A stretch of 64,000 nucleotides of DNA from NCBI RefSeq assembly GCF_009936215.1, contig NZ_AP019551.1, positions 458,501 through 522,500 on the forward strand. Reading direction: 5' to 3'. This document shows positions 1 to 9,119 of this stretch, one piece after another. The notes beneath the pieces were generated by a model. The model had not been told where the DNA came from. It made no database searches and was given only the letters and a program-made list of their open reading frames with translations. The position numbers were made by a program, and so were the translations under genes. Position 1 is the stretch's first letter; each line of letters begins with the position of its first letter. The stretch comes from Athalassotoga saccharophila (GTDB lineage Bacteria > Thermotogota > Thermotogae > Mesoaciditogales > Mesoaciditogaceae).

Positions 1-828
1 TTTGGCGGAGACAGAATGAAATCCTTGATGAACACGCTGAAGATCGCTCCGGGTCAACCCATAGAGCATCCCATGCTTTCAAGGCTTATAGAGCAGGCTC
101 AAAAAAAGGTCGAGGGAATGCATTTTTCCATAAGAAAGCATTTGCTCGAACTCGATTCGGTTCTTGACAGACAGAGAAATGCGGTTTATTCTCATAGAAA
201 TTGGATTCTTGACGGTACAGACGTTAGAGAACACCTTATGGAAATCTTCGAAGATGTCGTTGACAGAAGAATCCAAAATTATCTTTCTTCTAAAGATCCA
301 GACGAATGGGACTGGGAAAGTTTCTCCAACGAACTTTCGGCGATCTTTCCATTTTTCTCTTTAGATGGTAAATCAAAAGAAGAGGTAGAAGAGTTAAAAT
401 CACAAATAATGGAAGATTTGAAGAAGAATTACGATGCAAAGGTTTCGGAAATCGGTGAGGAGAGATTCCCACAAATTCTCAAATACGTTATGCTCAAGGT
501 TATAGACGAGAGATGGAGATTACATCTACAAGAAGTTGACATGCTAAAAGAATCGATAAACTTGCGTGCCTATGGACAAAAGGATCCGGTCATAGAGTTT
601 AAGAAGGAGAGTTACCAAAGGTTTGAAGAAATGGTCGACGGAATGTATGATGACATCTCTTCGATAGTCTTCAGAATCGTCATGGTAGACGAACAAAAAG
701 AAAAGGAACGTGCAAAGAAGAGATTTTCAGTGCTTCAAACGCAGCATTCTGATTTCACGCTCTCCAACGGTAAAAAAGACGAAAAGGTCGAAGAGGCAAA
801 AAAGAGAAGAATGCGTGTTAAAAGGTGA
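1..828 (+). CDS. secA: Preprotein translocase ATPase SecA, C-terminal part
   Basis: The frame is open from base 1 (residues FGGDRM, the conserved end of the second nucleotide-binding fold), so the gene begins before the window. What remains is the helical scaffold and wing region: VYSHRNWILDG and VMLKVIDERWRLHLQEVDML followed by INLRAYGQKDPVIEFKKES are hallmark SecA stretches. SecA is the cytoplasmic motor that pushes unfolded preproteins through SecYEG. The tail ends in a basic, lysine/arginine-rich stretch (KKRRMRVKR) and lacks the C-terminal cysteine/histidine zinc motif found in many SecA proteins that bind SecB. prfB follows after 12 bases, as in many bacteria. Confidence 0.97.
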   Translation, partial: FGGDRMKSLMNTLKIAPGQPIEHPMLSRLIEQAQKKVEGMHFSIRKHLLELDSVLDRQRNAVYSHRNWILDGTDVREHLMEIFEDVVDRRIQNYLSSKDPDEWDWESFSNELSAIFPFFSLDGKSKEEVEELKSQIMEDLKKNYDAKVSEIGEERFPQILKYVMLKVIDERWRLHLQEVDMLKESINLRAYGQKDPVIEFKKESYQRFEEMVDGMYDDISSIVFRIVMVDEQKEKERAKKRFSVLQTQHSDFTLSNGKKDEKVEEAKKRRMRVKR

Positions 829-840
829 AAGGGTGATTAG

Positions 841-1953
841 GTGATAAATTACGATCTAAAAGTCAAAATAGAGGACATTCAAAAAAGATTCGGCGAACTT
901 GTAAAGGTCTTCGATGAAAAAAAGATAAAGGGCGAGATAGAGAGTTTGGAGAGCAAAACCACGGCAGATGGTTTCTGGAATGATTCCAAATCGGCCCAGG
1001 AGATCCTCAAAAATCTGAAAGATCTCAAGGAAAAATACGACTTGTTTCAAAAGATGAAGTCAAAGATGGAAGAGGTAGATGTTGGCCTTGAACTCGCAGA
1101 TGAAGATGAAGAATTTGCACAGAATCTTGAAGAGGTCGTTGAGGACGCAAAGGAACTCATAGAAAGATTCGAACTCATCATGATGCTCAATGGCAGATTT
1201 GACGATCTTAATTGCTACCTTTCAATCCATCCCGGAGCGGGAGGAACGGAATCTCACGACTGGGCACAGATGCTTTTGAGGATGTACACGAGATGGGCCG
1301 AAAGAAAGCATTTTGAAATAGAAGAGATAGATATCCAGCCCGGCGAAGAGGCCGGTATAAATAGCGCGACATTACTTATAAAGGGTGAATACGCCTATGG
1401 CTTTCTGAAATATGAAAGGGGTGTTCACAGGCTTGTAAGGATCTCGCCATTTGACGCGGCAAAAAGAAGGCATACCTCTTTTGCCTCTGTCAATGTTTTA
1501 CCTGAATTAAAGGAAGACATAGAAGTCGAAATAAAAGATGAGGATCTAAGGATAGACACATACAGGGCCTCTGGTGCTGGAGGCCAACACGTCAACAGAA
1601 CTGATTCAGCAGTAAGAATCACACATATTCCAACCGGAATAGTCGTGGAATGTCAGAATGAAAGATCTCAATTTCAAAACAAAGAGACGGCAATGAGAAT
1701 TTTAAAGGCGAGGCTTTATCAATTGGAAGTTGAAAAGAGGCAGGCCGAACTTCAAAAGATACAGGGCACGTTGAAAGAAATAGGATGGGGAAGTCAGATA
1801 AGGTCCTACGTTTTTCAACCATATACCATGGTCAAAGATCACAGAACAGACTACGAAACCGGTAATATTCAGGCAGTTATGGATGGGGAAATAGACGACT
1901 TCATCTATGCAGAACTCGTCTTTTTCGCAAGAAATGGGGGTAACGAATTTTGA
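841..1953 (+). CDS. prfB: Peptide chain release factor 2
   Basis: The 370-residue protein terminates translation at UGA and UAA. It has the RF2-type SPF tripeptide that reads the stop codon (residues 202-204, context RISPFDAAKRRHTSF) and the catalytic GGQ loop (247-249, SGAGGQHVNRT). The start is GTG after a weak AAAGGGTGA ribosome site. The protein reads through in one frame from the start. The in-frame UGA at about codon 25 that controls RF2 synthesis by frameshifting in Escherichia coli and many others is absent, so that autoregulation is not used here. It follows secA directly and probably shares its transcript. Confidence 0.97.
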   Translation: MINYDLKVKIEDIQKRFGELVKVFDEKKIKGEIESLESKTTADGFWNDSKSAQEILKNLKDLKEKYDLFQKMKSKMEEVDVGLELADEDEEFAQNLEEVVEDAKELIERFELIMMLNGRFDDLNCYLSIHPGAGGTESHDWAQMLLRMYTRWAERKHFEIEEIDIQPGEEAGINSATLLIKGEYAYGFLKYERGVHRLVRISPFDAAKRRHTSFASVNVLPELKEDIEVEIKDEDLRIDTYRASGAGGQHVNRTDSAVRITHIPTGIVVECQNERSQFQNKETAMRILKARLYQLEVEKRQAELQKIQGTLKEIGWGSQIRSYVFQPYTMVKDHRTDYETGNIQAVMDGEIDDFIYAELVFFARNGGNEF

Positions 1954-1990
1954 AATATTTTTATTTCTATCTGACCAATTCAAGAATAGA

Positions 1991-2908
1991 ATGAAAAAAG
2001 TGATCGTAATGGCTGGCCAAAACGATGAAGATTACGGCCAGCGCTTGACTCATGTGAAGGTAAGAGAAGTCTTAAGATCCAGGAATATCGAAAGTGTATA
2101 CCCTAAGTTTTCCATTCATACTATGACGATAATACCATTTTACGATGGTTTAATTGTCAGTGGGAAGTTAAACAGATACATTGATAATTCTGCGATAATA
2201 GATCTTGCTCTTGAATTCGGTAAAGAGGTGTTTTTATTTGGACTCAACCTTGAAGAGTCTGACAGAAGAATGGTAAAGCATCTGACAACTCAAATAATGA
2301 GCCCTCTTGTAAAAGGATTCGTAACGGATGCCGTTGGACAAAGATGGGCCTCTTTGTGGGCCGGATCAAGAATAAAGGCTGGAGTAGACATTGCGAATGT
2401 GTACCTTCTTGAAAGGTCTGAATATGAGAGAGGCAAGTTCGTTGTAATAGCGCCTTCAAAGGATGGAATTTTAAGCAAATGTACCGAAGAAAAATGGTTT
2501 CCAATGATGGATGCAAGGGTAATAGTTGAAGATCCACAGGATTCAAAGACAGCCGTTCAATTCGCTTCAAAACTTAAAGTCGACGATGTTTCTTTGATCT
2601 TTAAAATAAACGATATTATGGATGCAATAAAGAATGCGAGATTTGTCATATCTGAAAAATTTTACACAACCCTTACGGCTATTTCCTTTGAAACGCCTTT
2701 TGTTCACGTCGGAAAAAAGATATTAAGGTACATAGGAAAGGATTTCTCAAATTACGTATGCGATCCGGACATGACAGAACTTGGACTTGCCTTTTCAAGG
2801 TTGAACGAATTTGATTTTGATGCCATTAAAAATTTCAATTCTCGTGTAAGGTCGGTATACAACGACATGGAAAGAGAATTAGATGCTTTTACGGGAAAAA
2901 ACTCTTAA
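1991..2908 (+). CDS. Polysaccharide pyruvyltransferase-like protein (CsaB type)
   Basis: The likely product is a 305-residue protein beginning MKKVIVMAGQNDEDYGQR; an upstream ATG in the same frame at 1907 lies inside prfB and is less likely. The glycine-containing N-terminus and the late stretch FVISEKFYTTLTAISFETPF resemble the pyruvyltransferase fold, where the equivalent segment (VISxRxHxxxxAxxxxxP) contributes to the active site. CsaB-type enzymes pyruvylate cell-wall glycans so that SLH proteins can bind, which would suit an organism with SLH-domain envelope proteins such as the one at 46.2-47.0 kb. The histidine normally seen in this motif is replaced by tyrosine. The assignment rests on motif memory only and is moderate. 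Confidence 0.5.
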   Translation: MKKVIVMAGQNDEDYGQRLTHVKVREVLRSRNIESVYPKFSIHTMTIIPFYDGLIVSGKLNRYIDNSAIIDLALEFGKEVFLFGLNLEESDRRMVKHLTTQIMSPLVKGFVTDAVGQRWASLWAGSRIKAGVDIANVYLLERSEYERGKFVVIAPSKDGILSKCTEEKWFPMMDARVIVEDPQDSKTAVQFASKLKVDDVSLIFKINDIMDAIKNARFVISEKFYTTLTAISFETPFVHVGKKILRYIGKDFSNYVCDPDMTELGLAFSRLNEFDFDAIKNFNSRVRSVYNDMERELDAFTGKNS

Positions 2909-2929
2909 GGAAGCATCGGGAGGAAAAAG

Positions 2930-4006
2930 ATGATCAAAGATTTAATCGCTCTTGCAACCGTGATGTTTTCTATGAGAAGATGGAACAACAGGCCAACATT
3001 TGAATCTATAAGTGAGGCCTCAAATAGTGGTTTTATCCTTCATGTGGCACACCTGATGGGCATGCTTGAAATCTCAAATGGTAAAAAAGTCGATATGTCA
3101 AAGTTGATAAATCGCATCATATTGAAAGATATGCCCAAGTGCATAATCTCGGACATATCCCTTTCGACAAAGAGAATGATCCAGACGCTTTCCCCTTCGG
3201 CGTGGGACAGAATGTACAAAAGTTCAATAGATGATATCCTCAAGGACGTGCCTGACAAATTCAAAGCACAGTTTGAAGACGCGATGATCAACTCGAGAGA
3301 TGAATCAATTGAGGGAAAAATAGTCAATGCCGCTGATCTTTACGCCGCATTCAAAGAGGCCGAAACAAATGTGAGATTCTTTCCAGAATACTTCAAGGAG
3401 CCTTTTGAATCAATCAAGAAGGCGATGTATAAGATCGATCTTGAATCCTTCCATAATATACTCGAAGATGAAAAACTTAAAAATTACCTTACCCAAATAG
3501 CGGCTTTGATGTACGCGGTAAGATGGAACCAACATCCAAGAACCGTTCCAACGACCGTCGCTGGCCACACATTTTTTGTCACATTCACATCTTATCTTAT
3601 CGCCCTCGAAATGAACGAAATCAACATGCTTGACGTCCTTGAAAGGTCTATCTTTCACGATGTGCCAGAAGCATTAACGGGAGACATAATCTCACCGACC
3701 AAAAGAAGGGTAGAAGGGTTCGAGACCGTTGTCGAAGAGGTAGAATCAAAAATGGTAAACGAAATATTGCTTCCACTTCTGCCATCGGAGATCGCAAAAT
3801 ACTATTCGCCTTTGATGCTAAAGCCCTTCGATGGAGGCATCGAGGGAAAGGTCGCCCGTGCTTCCGACCTCATGGGCAGTCTTGTCGAGTGCAAGATGGA
3901 GATAGTCAACGGAATGCAAATAGACTTTTTCAGAAAGAGTTATGAATCCATAAAACAACAGATAAAATTTATGAATTTAGAGGTGGTCAATCAAATGATA
4001 GTTTGA
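2930..4006 (+). CDS. Tandem HD-domain protein, YfbR-like 5'-nucleotidase fold; one half catalytically degenerate
   Basis: The 358 residues are two related halves. The C-terminal half (about 195-340) has a complete HD metal site: H213 in TTVAGHTFF, H243-D244 in IFHDVPEALTGDI, and D313 in ARASDLMGS. The HDxxEALTGD pattern followed by PTK matches the YfbR/HDDC2 5'-deoxynucleotidase family. The N-terminal half repeats the framework (RRWNNRP, LKDMPKCIISDISLSTKR, NAADLYAAF) but has K66-D67 where HD should be and no histidine at the first metal position. Only the last aspartate (D136) is kept. The gene ends where the next one begins. The substrate is unknown; a deoxynucleoside monophosphate is the family precedent. 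Confidence 0.75.
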   Translation: MIKDLIALATVMFSMRRWNNRPTFESISEASNSGFILHVAHLMGMLEISNGKKVDMSKLINRIILKDMPKCIISDISLSTKRMIQTLSPSAWDRMYKSSIDDILKDVPDKFKAQFEDAMINSRDESIEGKIVNAADLYAAFKEAETNVRFFPEYFKEPFESIKKAMYKIDLESFHNILEDEKLKNYLTQIAALMYAVRWNQHPRTVPTTVAGHTFFVTFTSYLIALEMNEINMLDVLERSIFHDVPEALTGDIISPTKRRVEGFETVVEEVESKMVNEILLPLLPSEIAKYYSPLMLKPFDGGIEGKVARASDLMGSLVECKMEIVNGMQIDFFRKSYESIKQQIKFMNLEVVNQMIV

Positions 4007-4026
4007 CCAAACGGGGAGGTGCAAAG

Positions 4027-5034
4027 GTGAAAAAGTTTTTTGTGTTGTTGATTTTGGCACTTATTGCGGGTATAGGGTTATCGCTGACCGTTACATTCGT
4101 TACGGATACGGGCGGCATAGGAGACAAATCCTTCAACGACAGTGCATGGAATGGAGTCGAGATGGCCGTCAAAAATCTCGGTGTTACCGCAAATCTGATT
4201 CAATCCTATGAGCAGGCCGACTACATTCCAAATCTTTCGGCAGCGGCACAGGTTTCAGACGTGGTTGTTGCGGTTGGATTCTTGATTCAGGATGCAGTTA
4301 TAAAGGTGGCACCGCAATTTCCAAACACGAAATTCATCTTCATAGACGGATCGATAAATGGGATACCAAACGTTGAAAGTTACATCTTTGCCCAGCAGCA
4401 AGGAGGATTTTTGGTCGGCTACATAGCCGCAGCAATGACAAAAACTGGAAAGGTTGGAGTAGTTGCGGGAATGCCAATTCCTCCCGTTGACAGTTACATG
4501 TATGGATATGAAGCGGGCGTTGAAACTTACAACGTGCTTCATGGAACAAATGTGCAGGTTATCTCCGGTTACGTTGGGAGTTTCGATGATCCGGCAGCAG
4601 GAAAGGCGATGACCGAAAGCCAAATTGCCGCCGGTGCCGATATAGTATACCAACTCGCGGGTCTTAGCGGACTTGGAGTCATAGATGCGATGAAGAACCA
4701 GCCGGCCGGATATTACGCGATAGGAGCAGACATGGATCAGGATTATCTTGCACCGGGCCATGTACTTGTGAGTTCTTTAAAAAGAGTTGATATAGGCGTT
4801 TACGACGGGATAAAATCGGTCGTCGATGGAACATTCAAAGGAGGAACGATTTTACTTTCTTTGAATAACGGAGGAATAGGAATAAGTCCGATGACTTACA
4901 CGAAACAACTTGTTCCTCAATCCGTTATGAAAGAGGTAAAGGTCCTCGAGCAGATGATAATCGATGGTAAGTTGAATATTCCACAGACAAAAGAGGAATT
5001 TCAAAGTTTTCAGGTTCCACAGATCACTTTCTAA
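4027..5034 (+). CDS. BMP/PnrA-family nucleoside-binding protein
   Basis: This is an exported substrate-binding protein of the basic membrane protein (Bmp/PnrA/TmpC) family, whose studied members bind purine nucleosides for ABC import. The diagnostic N-terminal stretch VTFVTDTGGIGDKSFNDSAW follows a hydrophobic signal peptide. GTG at 4027 is chosen because GGGGAGGT lies just upstream. There is no cysteine in the signal region, so it is not a classical lipoprotein, unlike many relatives. No permease or ATPase gene is adjacent, so its transport partners must lie elsewhere. A strong terminator follows immediately. Confidence 0.9.
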   Translation: MKKFFVLLILALIAGIGLSLTVTFVTDTGGIGDKSFNDSAWNGVEMAVKNLGVTANLIQSYEQADYIPNLSAAAQVSDVVVAVGFLIQDAVIKVAPQFPNTKFIFIDGSINGIPNVESYIFAQQQGGFLVGYIAAAMTKTGKVGVVAGMPIPPVDSYMYGYEAGVETYNVLHGTNVQVISGYVGSFDDPAAGKAMTESQIAAGADIVYQLAGLSGLGVIDAMKNQPAGYYAIGADMDQDYLAPGHVLVSSLKRVDIGVYDGIKSVVDGTFKGGTILLSLNNGGIGISPMTYTKQLVPQSVMKEVKVLEQMIIDGKLNIPQTKEEFQSFQVPQITF

Positions 5035-5056
5035 AGCCCCTAACGGGGCTTTTTTG
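5035..5056 (+). terminator. Rho-independent terminator after the BMP gene
   Basis: AGCCCC-taac-GGGGCT followed by a run of T residues, directly after the stop codon at 5034. Confidence 0.9.
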
Positions 5057-5069
5057 CCGAGGTGAAATT

Positions 5070-5792
5070 ATGTTGGTGTACGGTCATAGAGGATACAGCG
5101 CAAAATATCCCGAGAACACGCTTTTGGCCTTTCAGAAGGCGATAGAATACGGCGCAGATGGGATAGAATTAGATGTCCATCTGACAAAAGACAAGAAAAT
5201 AGTCGTATGTCACGATGAAACGATAGACAGAACCTTTAACGGTTCCGGCCTTATTTCAGAGATGACGCTCGAAGAACTCAGAAAGTACGATTCACACGGC
5301 CAGAAGATTCCCACACTCGAGGAAGTATTCGATCTTATAGGTCCATTATTCAAAATAAACGTGGAACTCAAAACTGACGTCATAGAATCTGACGAGTTGG
5401 TCTTTAGAACTGTAAAACTCGTCAAAGAGAGAAATCCTGACAGGGTAATAATATCTTCATTCAACCACAAAAGCATACTTTACGCAAGAGAACTGGATAA
5501 GAATTTAAAACTCGCCTTTCTCTTTGGAGATCAACACATAGGAAAAACAAAAGAGATAGAAAAGCAGAGTGTCGAGGCGGGAATCTTTTCCTACAATCTG
5601 CCGGTTTACGCCAAGGGAATGGCCGAAATGGACGAATTGATCGATTTTGCGAAGGATCAGGGGATAAAGATAGTCTTTTGGACAGTTAATGACAGAGAAG
5701 ATATGGAATACGCGATAGAAAAAGAAGCCTACATCGTTATAACGAATGAAATTGAAAAGATAAGAGAGATTTTGATATCTCGTTTGGAATAA
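5070..5792 (+). CDS. Glycerophosphodiester phosphodiesterase
   Basis: A 240-residue cytoplasmic (no signal peptide) GDPD-family enzyme that hydrolyses glycerophosphodiesters to glycerol 3-phosphate and an alcohol. The metal and catalytic motifs are visible: HRG at residues 6-8 with the following PENT, the ELDVHLTKD segment, and CHD a little later. The length is typical of bacterial UgpQ-like enzymes. The start ATG has GAGGTG nearby. The stop is one base from the start of the disrupted MFS gene, so the two were probably co-transcribed. Confidence 0.9.
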   Translation: MLVYGHRGYSAKYPENTLLAFQKAIEYGADGIELDVHLTKDKKIVVCHDETIDRTFNGSGLISEMTLEELRKYDSHGQKIPTLEEVFDLIGPLFKINVELKTDVIESDELVFRTVKLVKERNPDRVIISSFNHKSILYARELDKNLKLAFLFGDQHIGKTKEIEKQSVEAGIFSYNLPVYAKGMAEMDELIDFAKDQGIKIVFWTVNDREDMEYAIEKEAYIVITNEIEKIREILISRLE

Positions 5793-5793
5793 A

Positions 5794-6673
5794 TTGAAAA
5801 GATACTTTCATCTCTACCACCTTTTCTCGAATAATTTCTCGATTCTCTCTTATCTTTTAACTTCGGCCATAAATTCTGTTGCCGCCGAATGGAACCTACC
5901 GTTTTTCATGATAGGTTTGATAAATTTTGCCGGTGCCATCTCCTACGTGACGGCAAGTTTGTTTTTTGGAAGACTTGGCGATCTTTTCGGTCAGAAAAGG
6001 ATTTTAATCTTTATAACGATTATCTTTGCATTTTTTAACGTGCTCGGTTTCTTCTGGTCGAATGTCTTTGAACTTTTCGTCTTTGCCATAGGAGTGAACC
6101 TCTTCTTTGGAACATTTTTCCCCCAGATCGAAGGATTACTCTCAAAGAGGGAAAAGGCATTAAAGATAGATCCTGCGAGCACCGTAAATAGATTCACCCT
6201 TTCGTGGAGCACGGGAAATATAATAGGGATGGCGCTCGGACCCTTTTTGATAATCAAGTATCCTTACATAACATTTGGGTATGGAATAGCGCTAAACATC
6301 ATTGCCTCTTACATAATAAGGCGGGATCTTTTGAAAAATGGTGAGGCCATAAAGTTTAAACCATCTTACAGACTTACCGTTGCACCAAAGAATATAGATT
6401 TTCCACGCATAAAACTTTACAGACTCGTGTACAGAACGACTCTTTTCCTTTCAGGCCTTGTTTATTCTGCCGTCCTTTCATTATTTCCAAAGGTTATAAG
6501 CATGAATGGATTGCCCGTAAGAATAAGCGGATTTCTTATAGTAGGCGCCAACATAGGCGTTTTGATCGTTTTTTTAGCGCTCGGAAGGATAAAGATATGG
6601 GTTGGAAATCCAATCCTATCGACGATCTTCCTCTCCGTCATTCCGGTTGAAACCATTCTACTTTTCTTACCAC
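5794..6673 (+). pseudogene. MFS transporter, 5' part (split by the insertion sequence)
   Basis: A TTG-started hydrophobic frame with major facilitator features, including the loop between membrane helices 2 and 3 (GRLGDLFGQKRI). The frame runs to the insertion point at 6670-6673 (CCAC). Past that point it continues for 25 codons into the insertion sequence and stops at 6753. Joining base 6673 to base 8522 restores one open frame through LFLPPSPVLFF to the stop at 8808, giving a transporter of about 388 residues, a normal MFS size. The split protein would lose roughly its last three helices. Substrate unknown. Confidence 0.9.
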
Positions 6674-8517
6674 CCCACTTTCCGCAGATAAAAAACAGTT
6701 TTTTGGATTTATTTGAAACTCATGTTTTAAAATTGAAAGTGGGAAATGATTAGAGTCAGTAATAGCCAAAGAAGCATTTGCTGTAACCTTGACGCACATC
6801 ACAAAGATTATACCACTATTTACCGTTTCGGATAGAGTCCATTGATTTATGCCTTTCTGCTGCTATGATCTATTTGAAAAAGACAGCGGAGGTAGAAAAA
6901 TGGAAATCACTACAAAGCAACTTGATCACCATGGACTTGTGGCTGGGACATTTGATAAATTTGAAATGGGAGAGGTCATTGAAAAGAGAATACCGAAAGT
7001 CCGGAACTTCAATCTTTCAACGTCTGCGATAATAAAAGCGATGATCATACTCGGGCTTGGTTTTGTTGACAGGAGATTGTACTTTGCAGGGAGTTATTTT
7101 GAGAACTGGGATGTTGAGAAACTTTTAGGCGAAGGAACTAAACCGGAAGATCTTAACGATGACGCTCTCGGCAGAGTGCTTGACAAGATTTATGATTACG
7201 GTCCAACGGAATTATTTCAAGAGATAGCGGCGCACGCTTTGAACAAACTTGAAATGGATGTTCACCTCGTTCACACCGATACCACAAGCGTGAGTGTAAG
7301 CGGCAATTACGAGATGGAAGACGGGACGAATGGTTTTAAGATCACCTTCGGTCATTCGAAAGATCACAGACAGGATTTGAAACAATTCGTGATAGGGATG
7401 GTTGTAAATCAGCATGGAATGCCGATGTTTGCCAAAACATACAACGGGAACGAATCGGATAAAGAGTCGATCAAAGAAATGGTCAAAGCAATCAGGAAGA
7501 ACATTGACAAAGACAAGAAAGTCTATCATGTGGCAGACAGTGCTTTCTACACTGCGGAAAACATTAGCGAACTCAGAACAACATACTGGATAAGCCATGT
7601 GCCGTCTACGATAAAAGAGGCTGAAGAAATGCTAAATAAAGAAGTTGAATTTCGTCCGACCAAAATTGAAGGATATGAAGTGTATTCCGAAATAAGCAAT
7701 TACGGCGGGATAAAACAAAAATGGATAATGGTGAATTCGAAATATCTTAAAGAACAGGAACTGAAAACATTTGACAGGCATTTGAAAAAAAGCAAGACAG
7801 AAGCGGAAAAGTCATTGAAAAAGACTGTGACGAAAGAACGGTATTTTTGTTCTGAAGACGGAATAAACAAGTCCAGACAATGGATGGAAGCTCATCCTCT
7901 TTTCAAATACGACAAGTTTGAGATAAAGAGCGTAAGAGTCAGAACTGACGGGAAAAGAGGAAGGCCTAAAGATGGGGATCCGACGATAGAAATGTATGAA
8001 ATAGATGCTGAGATAGGTCTGAATGAAGAAGCGGTTGAAAAGGCCAAAGCAAAACTCGGAAGATTCATACTTTCAACGAACGACATTGAACTTGAAGATG
8101 AAAAAGTGCTCGAATATTACAAAAACCAGACAACGGTCGAAAGAGGATTCAGGTTTTTGAAAGACAAAAGTTTCGGAGTAAGCGATGTGTATCTGAAAAA
8201 GCCCGGACGGATTCAGGCACTTGTGATGATAATGGTATTGACGTTATTGGTGTACTCGCTTTCGGAATGGGAAATAAGGCGCACATTGAAAGAGACAGGG
8301 CAAACATTTCCGAATCAGTTGAAAAAGCCGACAAACAGGCCGACATTCAGGTGGATATGTCAGAACTTCATGAACATAACCGTTGTAAATGTGGTTACAG
8401 ATGGGCAAACAACCACACAGATAGCGAATTTAAAAGATTTGCAGATCAAAGTGATAAGACTTTTGGGAGTTGAATATGAAAAATATTATTTCTGATCAAA
8501 GATGTGCGAAATGTGGG
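6674..8517 (+). mobile_element. IS1634-like insertion sequence (IS4 superfamily), complete
   Basis: The element is about 1844 bases, bounded by imperfect 16-base terminal inverted repeats: left CCCACTTTCCGCAGAT, right (complement) CCCACATTTCGCACAT, 13 of 16 matching. It is flanked by the target duplication CCAC (6670-6673 and 8518-8521). One C is ambiguous, so a 5-base duplication CCACC with slightly shorter ends is equally possible. Removing the element and one duplicate restores the MFS reading frame exactly. It has one transposase gene, preceded by about 225 noncoding bases. The intact transposase and near-symmetrical ends suggest a recent insertion that may still be mobile. Confidence 0.93.
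6900..8495 (+). CDS. IS1634-family transposase
   Basis: A 531-residue DDE transposase. The start at 6900 is chosen for the GCGGAGGT site 5-10 bases upstream; an ATG at 6849 has none. The N-terminal domain (HHGLVAGTFDKFEMG, then LNDDALGRVLDKIYD) is the DUF4277-type region of IS1634 transposases. Catalytic residues are recognisable in HTDTTSVSVSG (first Asp), VADSAFYT (second Asp) and TVERGFRFLKD (Glu). A basic insert (residues about 280-350) separates the second Asp from the Glu. No frameshift or internal stop is seen, so the enzyme should be functional. Confidence 0.95.
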   Translation: MEITTKQLDHHGLVAGTFDKFEMGEVIEKRIPKVRNFNLSTSAIIKAMIILGLGFVDRRLYFAGSYFENWDVEKLLGEGTKPEDLNDDALGRVLDKIYDYGPTELFQEIAAHALNKLEMDVHLVHTDTTSVSVSGNYEMEDGTNGFKITFGHSKDHRQDLKQFVIGMVVNQHGMPMFAKTYNGNESDKESIKEMVKAIRKNIDKDKKVYHVADSAFYTAENISELRTTYWISHVPSTIKEAEEMLNKEVEFRPTKIEGYEVYSEISNYGGIKQKWIMVNSKYLKEQELKTFDRHLKKSKTEAEKSLKKTVTKERYFCSEDGINKSRQWMEAHPLFKYDKFEIKSVRVRTDGKRGRPKDGDPTIEMYEIDAEIGLNEEAVEKAKAKLGRFILSTNDIELEDEKVLEYYKNQTTVERGFRFLKDKSFGVSDVYLKKPGRIQALVMIMVLTLLVYSLSEWEIRRTLKETGQTFPNQLKKPTNRPTFRWICQNFMNITVVNVVTDGQTTTQIANLKDLQIKVIRLLGVEYEKYYF

Positions 8518-8808
8518 CCACCATCACCTGTTTTGTTCTTTTTGATCTCCTTTTTTGCCGGAATGAGTTATGCCGTCCCCTATACCTATGCTATCTTCTA
8601 TGGACTGAACTCTCAGGATGAGGATGAAGGAAAACAAGGGGGCTTTCACGAAGCGATAATAGGCATGATATTCGGAATAGGACCTTTGATTGGCGGATTG
8701 GCAATTCAGATGTTGAATTTAGCGGGCCTTGGAATAATGTCGGCAACAATTCTAATTGCCGTCGCGATAATTCAGTATTCATTCATAAAATCTCTCACAA
8801 AAAAATAA
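8518..8808 (+). pseudogene. MFS transporter, 3' part (split by the insertion sequence)
   Basis: This is the remainder of the transporter gene beginning at 5794. An ATG at 8470, inside the right end of the insertion sequence, opens a frame that fuses 16 element-derived codons to the last 96 transporter codons, ending at 8808. That chimera is an accident of the insertion rather than a separate gene. The transporter part (SPVLFFLISFFAGMS onward) forms about three hydrophobic helices and ends KSLTKK. Confidence 0.88.
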
Positions 8809-8829
8809 AGGCCACAAGGCCTTTATTTG
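8803..8829. terminator. Bidirectional terminator between convergent genes
   Basis: ATAAAGGCC-aca-AGGCCTTTAT is a near-perfect hairpin flanked by A-rich sequence on the left and T-rich on the right, so it can end transcription in both directions. It overlaps the stop codons of both the transporter remnant and the DUF1844 gene. Confidence 0.88.
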
Positions 8830-9098
8830 AATTGATTGACAAAGTTGAGTTGAAGATTGACGATGTGATTTTTTATCTCTTTTATTTCATTTTCATCTAA
8901 CCTTTTGTCGAGTACTTCTGACATTTTTTCGAGCAAATCTATTAAGAATTTTGCGTCTTCTTTTGATTTGTGAAATTCTCCGTCAGTGTCTTTGATAAGG
9001 CCAAGAGATATCCATGCTTTTTCTTCAAGAAGTCCAAAGACAAAAGAGACAAATTCCGCTGGAGAGAGATAATTCTTCTGTTTGTCCTCTTCTGCCAT
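8823..9098 (-). CDS. DUF1844 family small protein
   Basis: A 91-residue acidic protein of unknown function. The segment LSPAEFVSFVFGLLEEKAWISLGL followed by an amphipathic helical half (FLIDLLEKMSEVLDKRLDENE) matches the DUF1844 pattern. The start has a strong GGGAGGAG site. It lies 21 bases downstream of the aldolase gene in the same direction, so the two form an operon ending at the bidirectional terminator. The stretch quoted is only a family recognition; no biochemical role can be stated. Confidence 0.7.
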   Translation of the reverse strand: MAEEDKQKNYLSPAEFVSFVFGLLEEKAWISLGLIKDTDGEFHKSKEDAKFLIDLLEKMSEVLDKRLDENEIKEIKNHIVNLQLNFVNQFK

Positions 9099-9119
9099 AA
9101 CTCCTCCCTATGGAATTGT

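Noticed and set aside
1907..1990. Longer N-terminus for the pyruvyltransferase-like protein from ATG 1907
   Set aside because: It lies within prfB in another frame and adds a hydrophobic stretch not expected at the start of this fold.
8470..8808. A separate 112-codon membrane protein gene starting in the insertion sequence
   Set aside because: Its first 16 codons are the right end of the insertion sequence, and the rest continues the interrupted transporter frame exactly.
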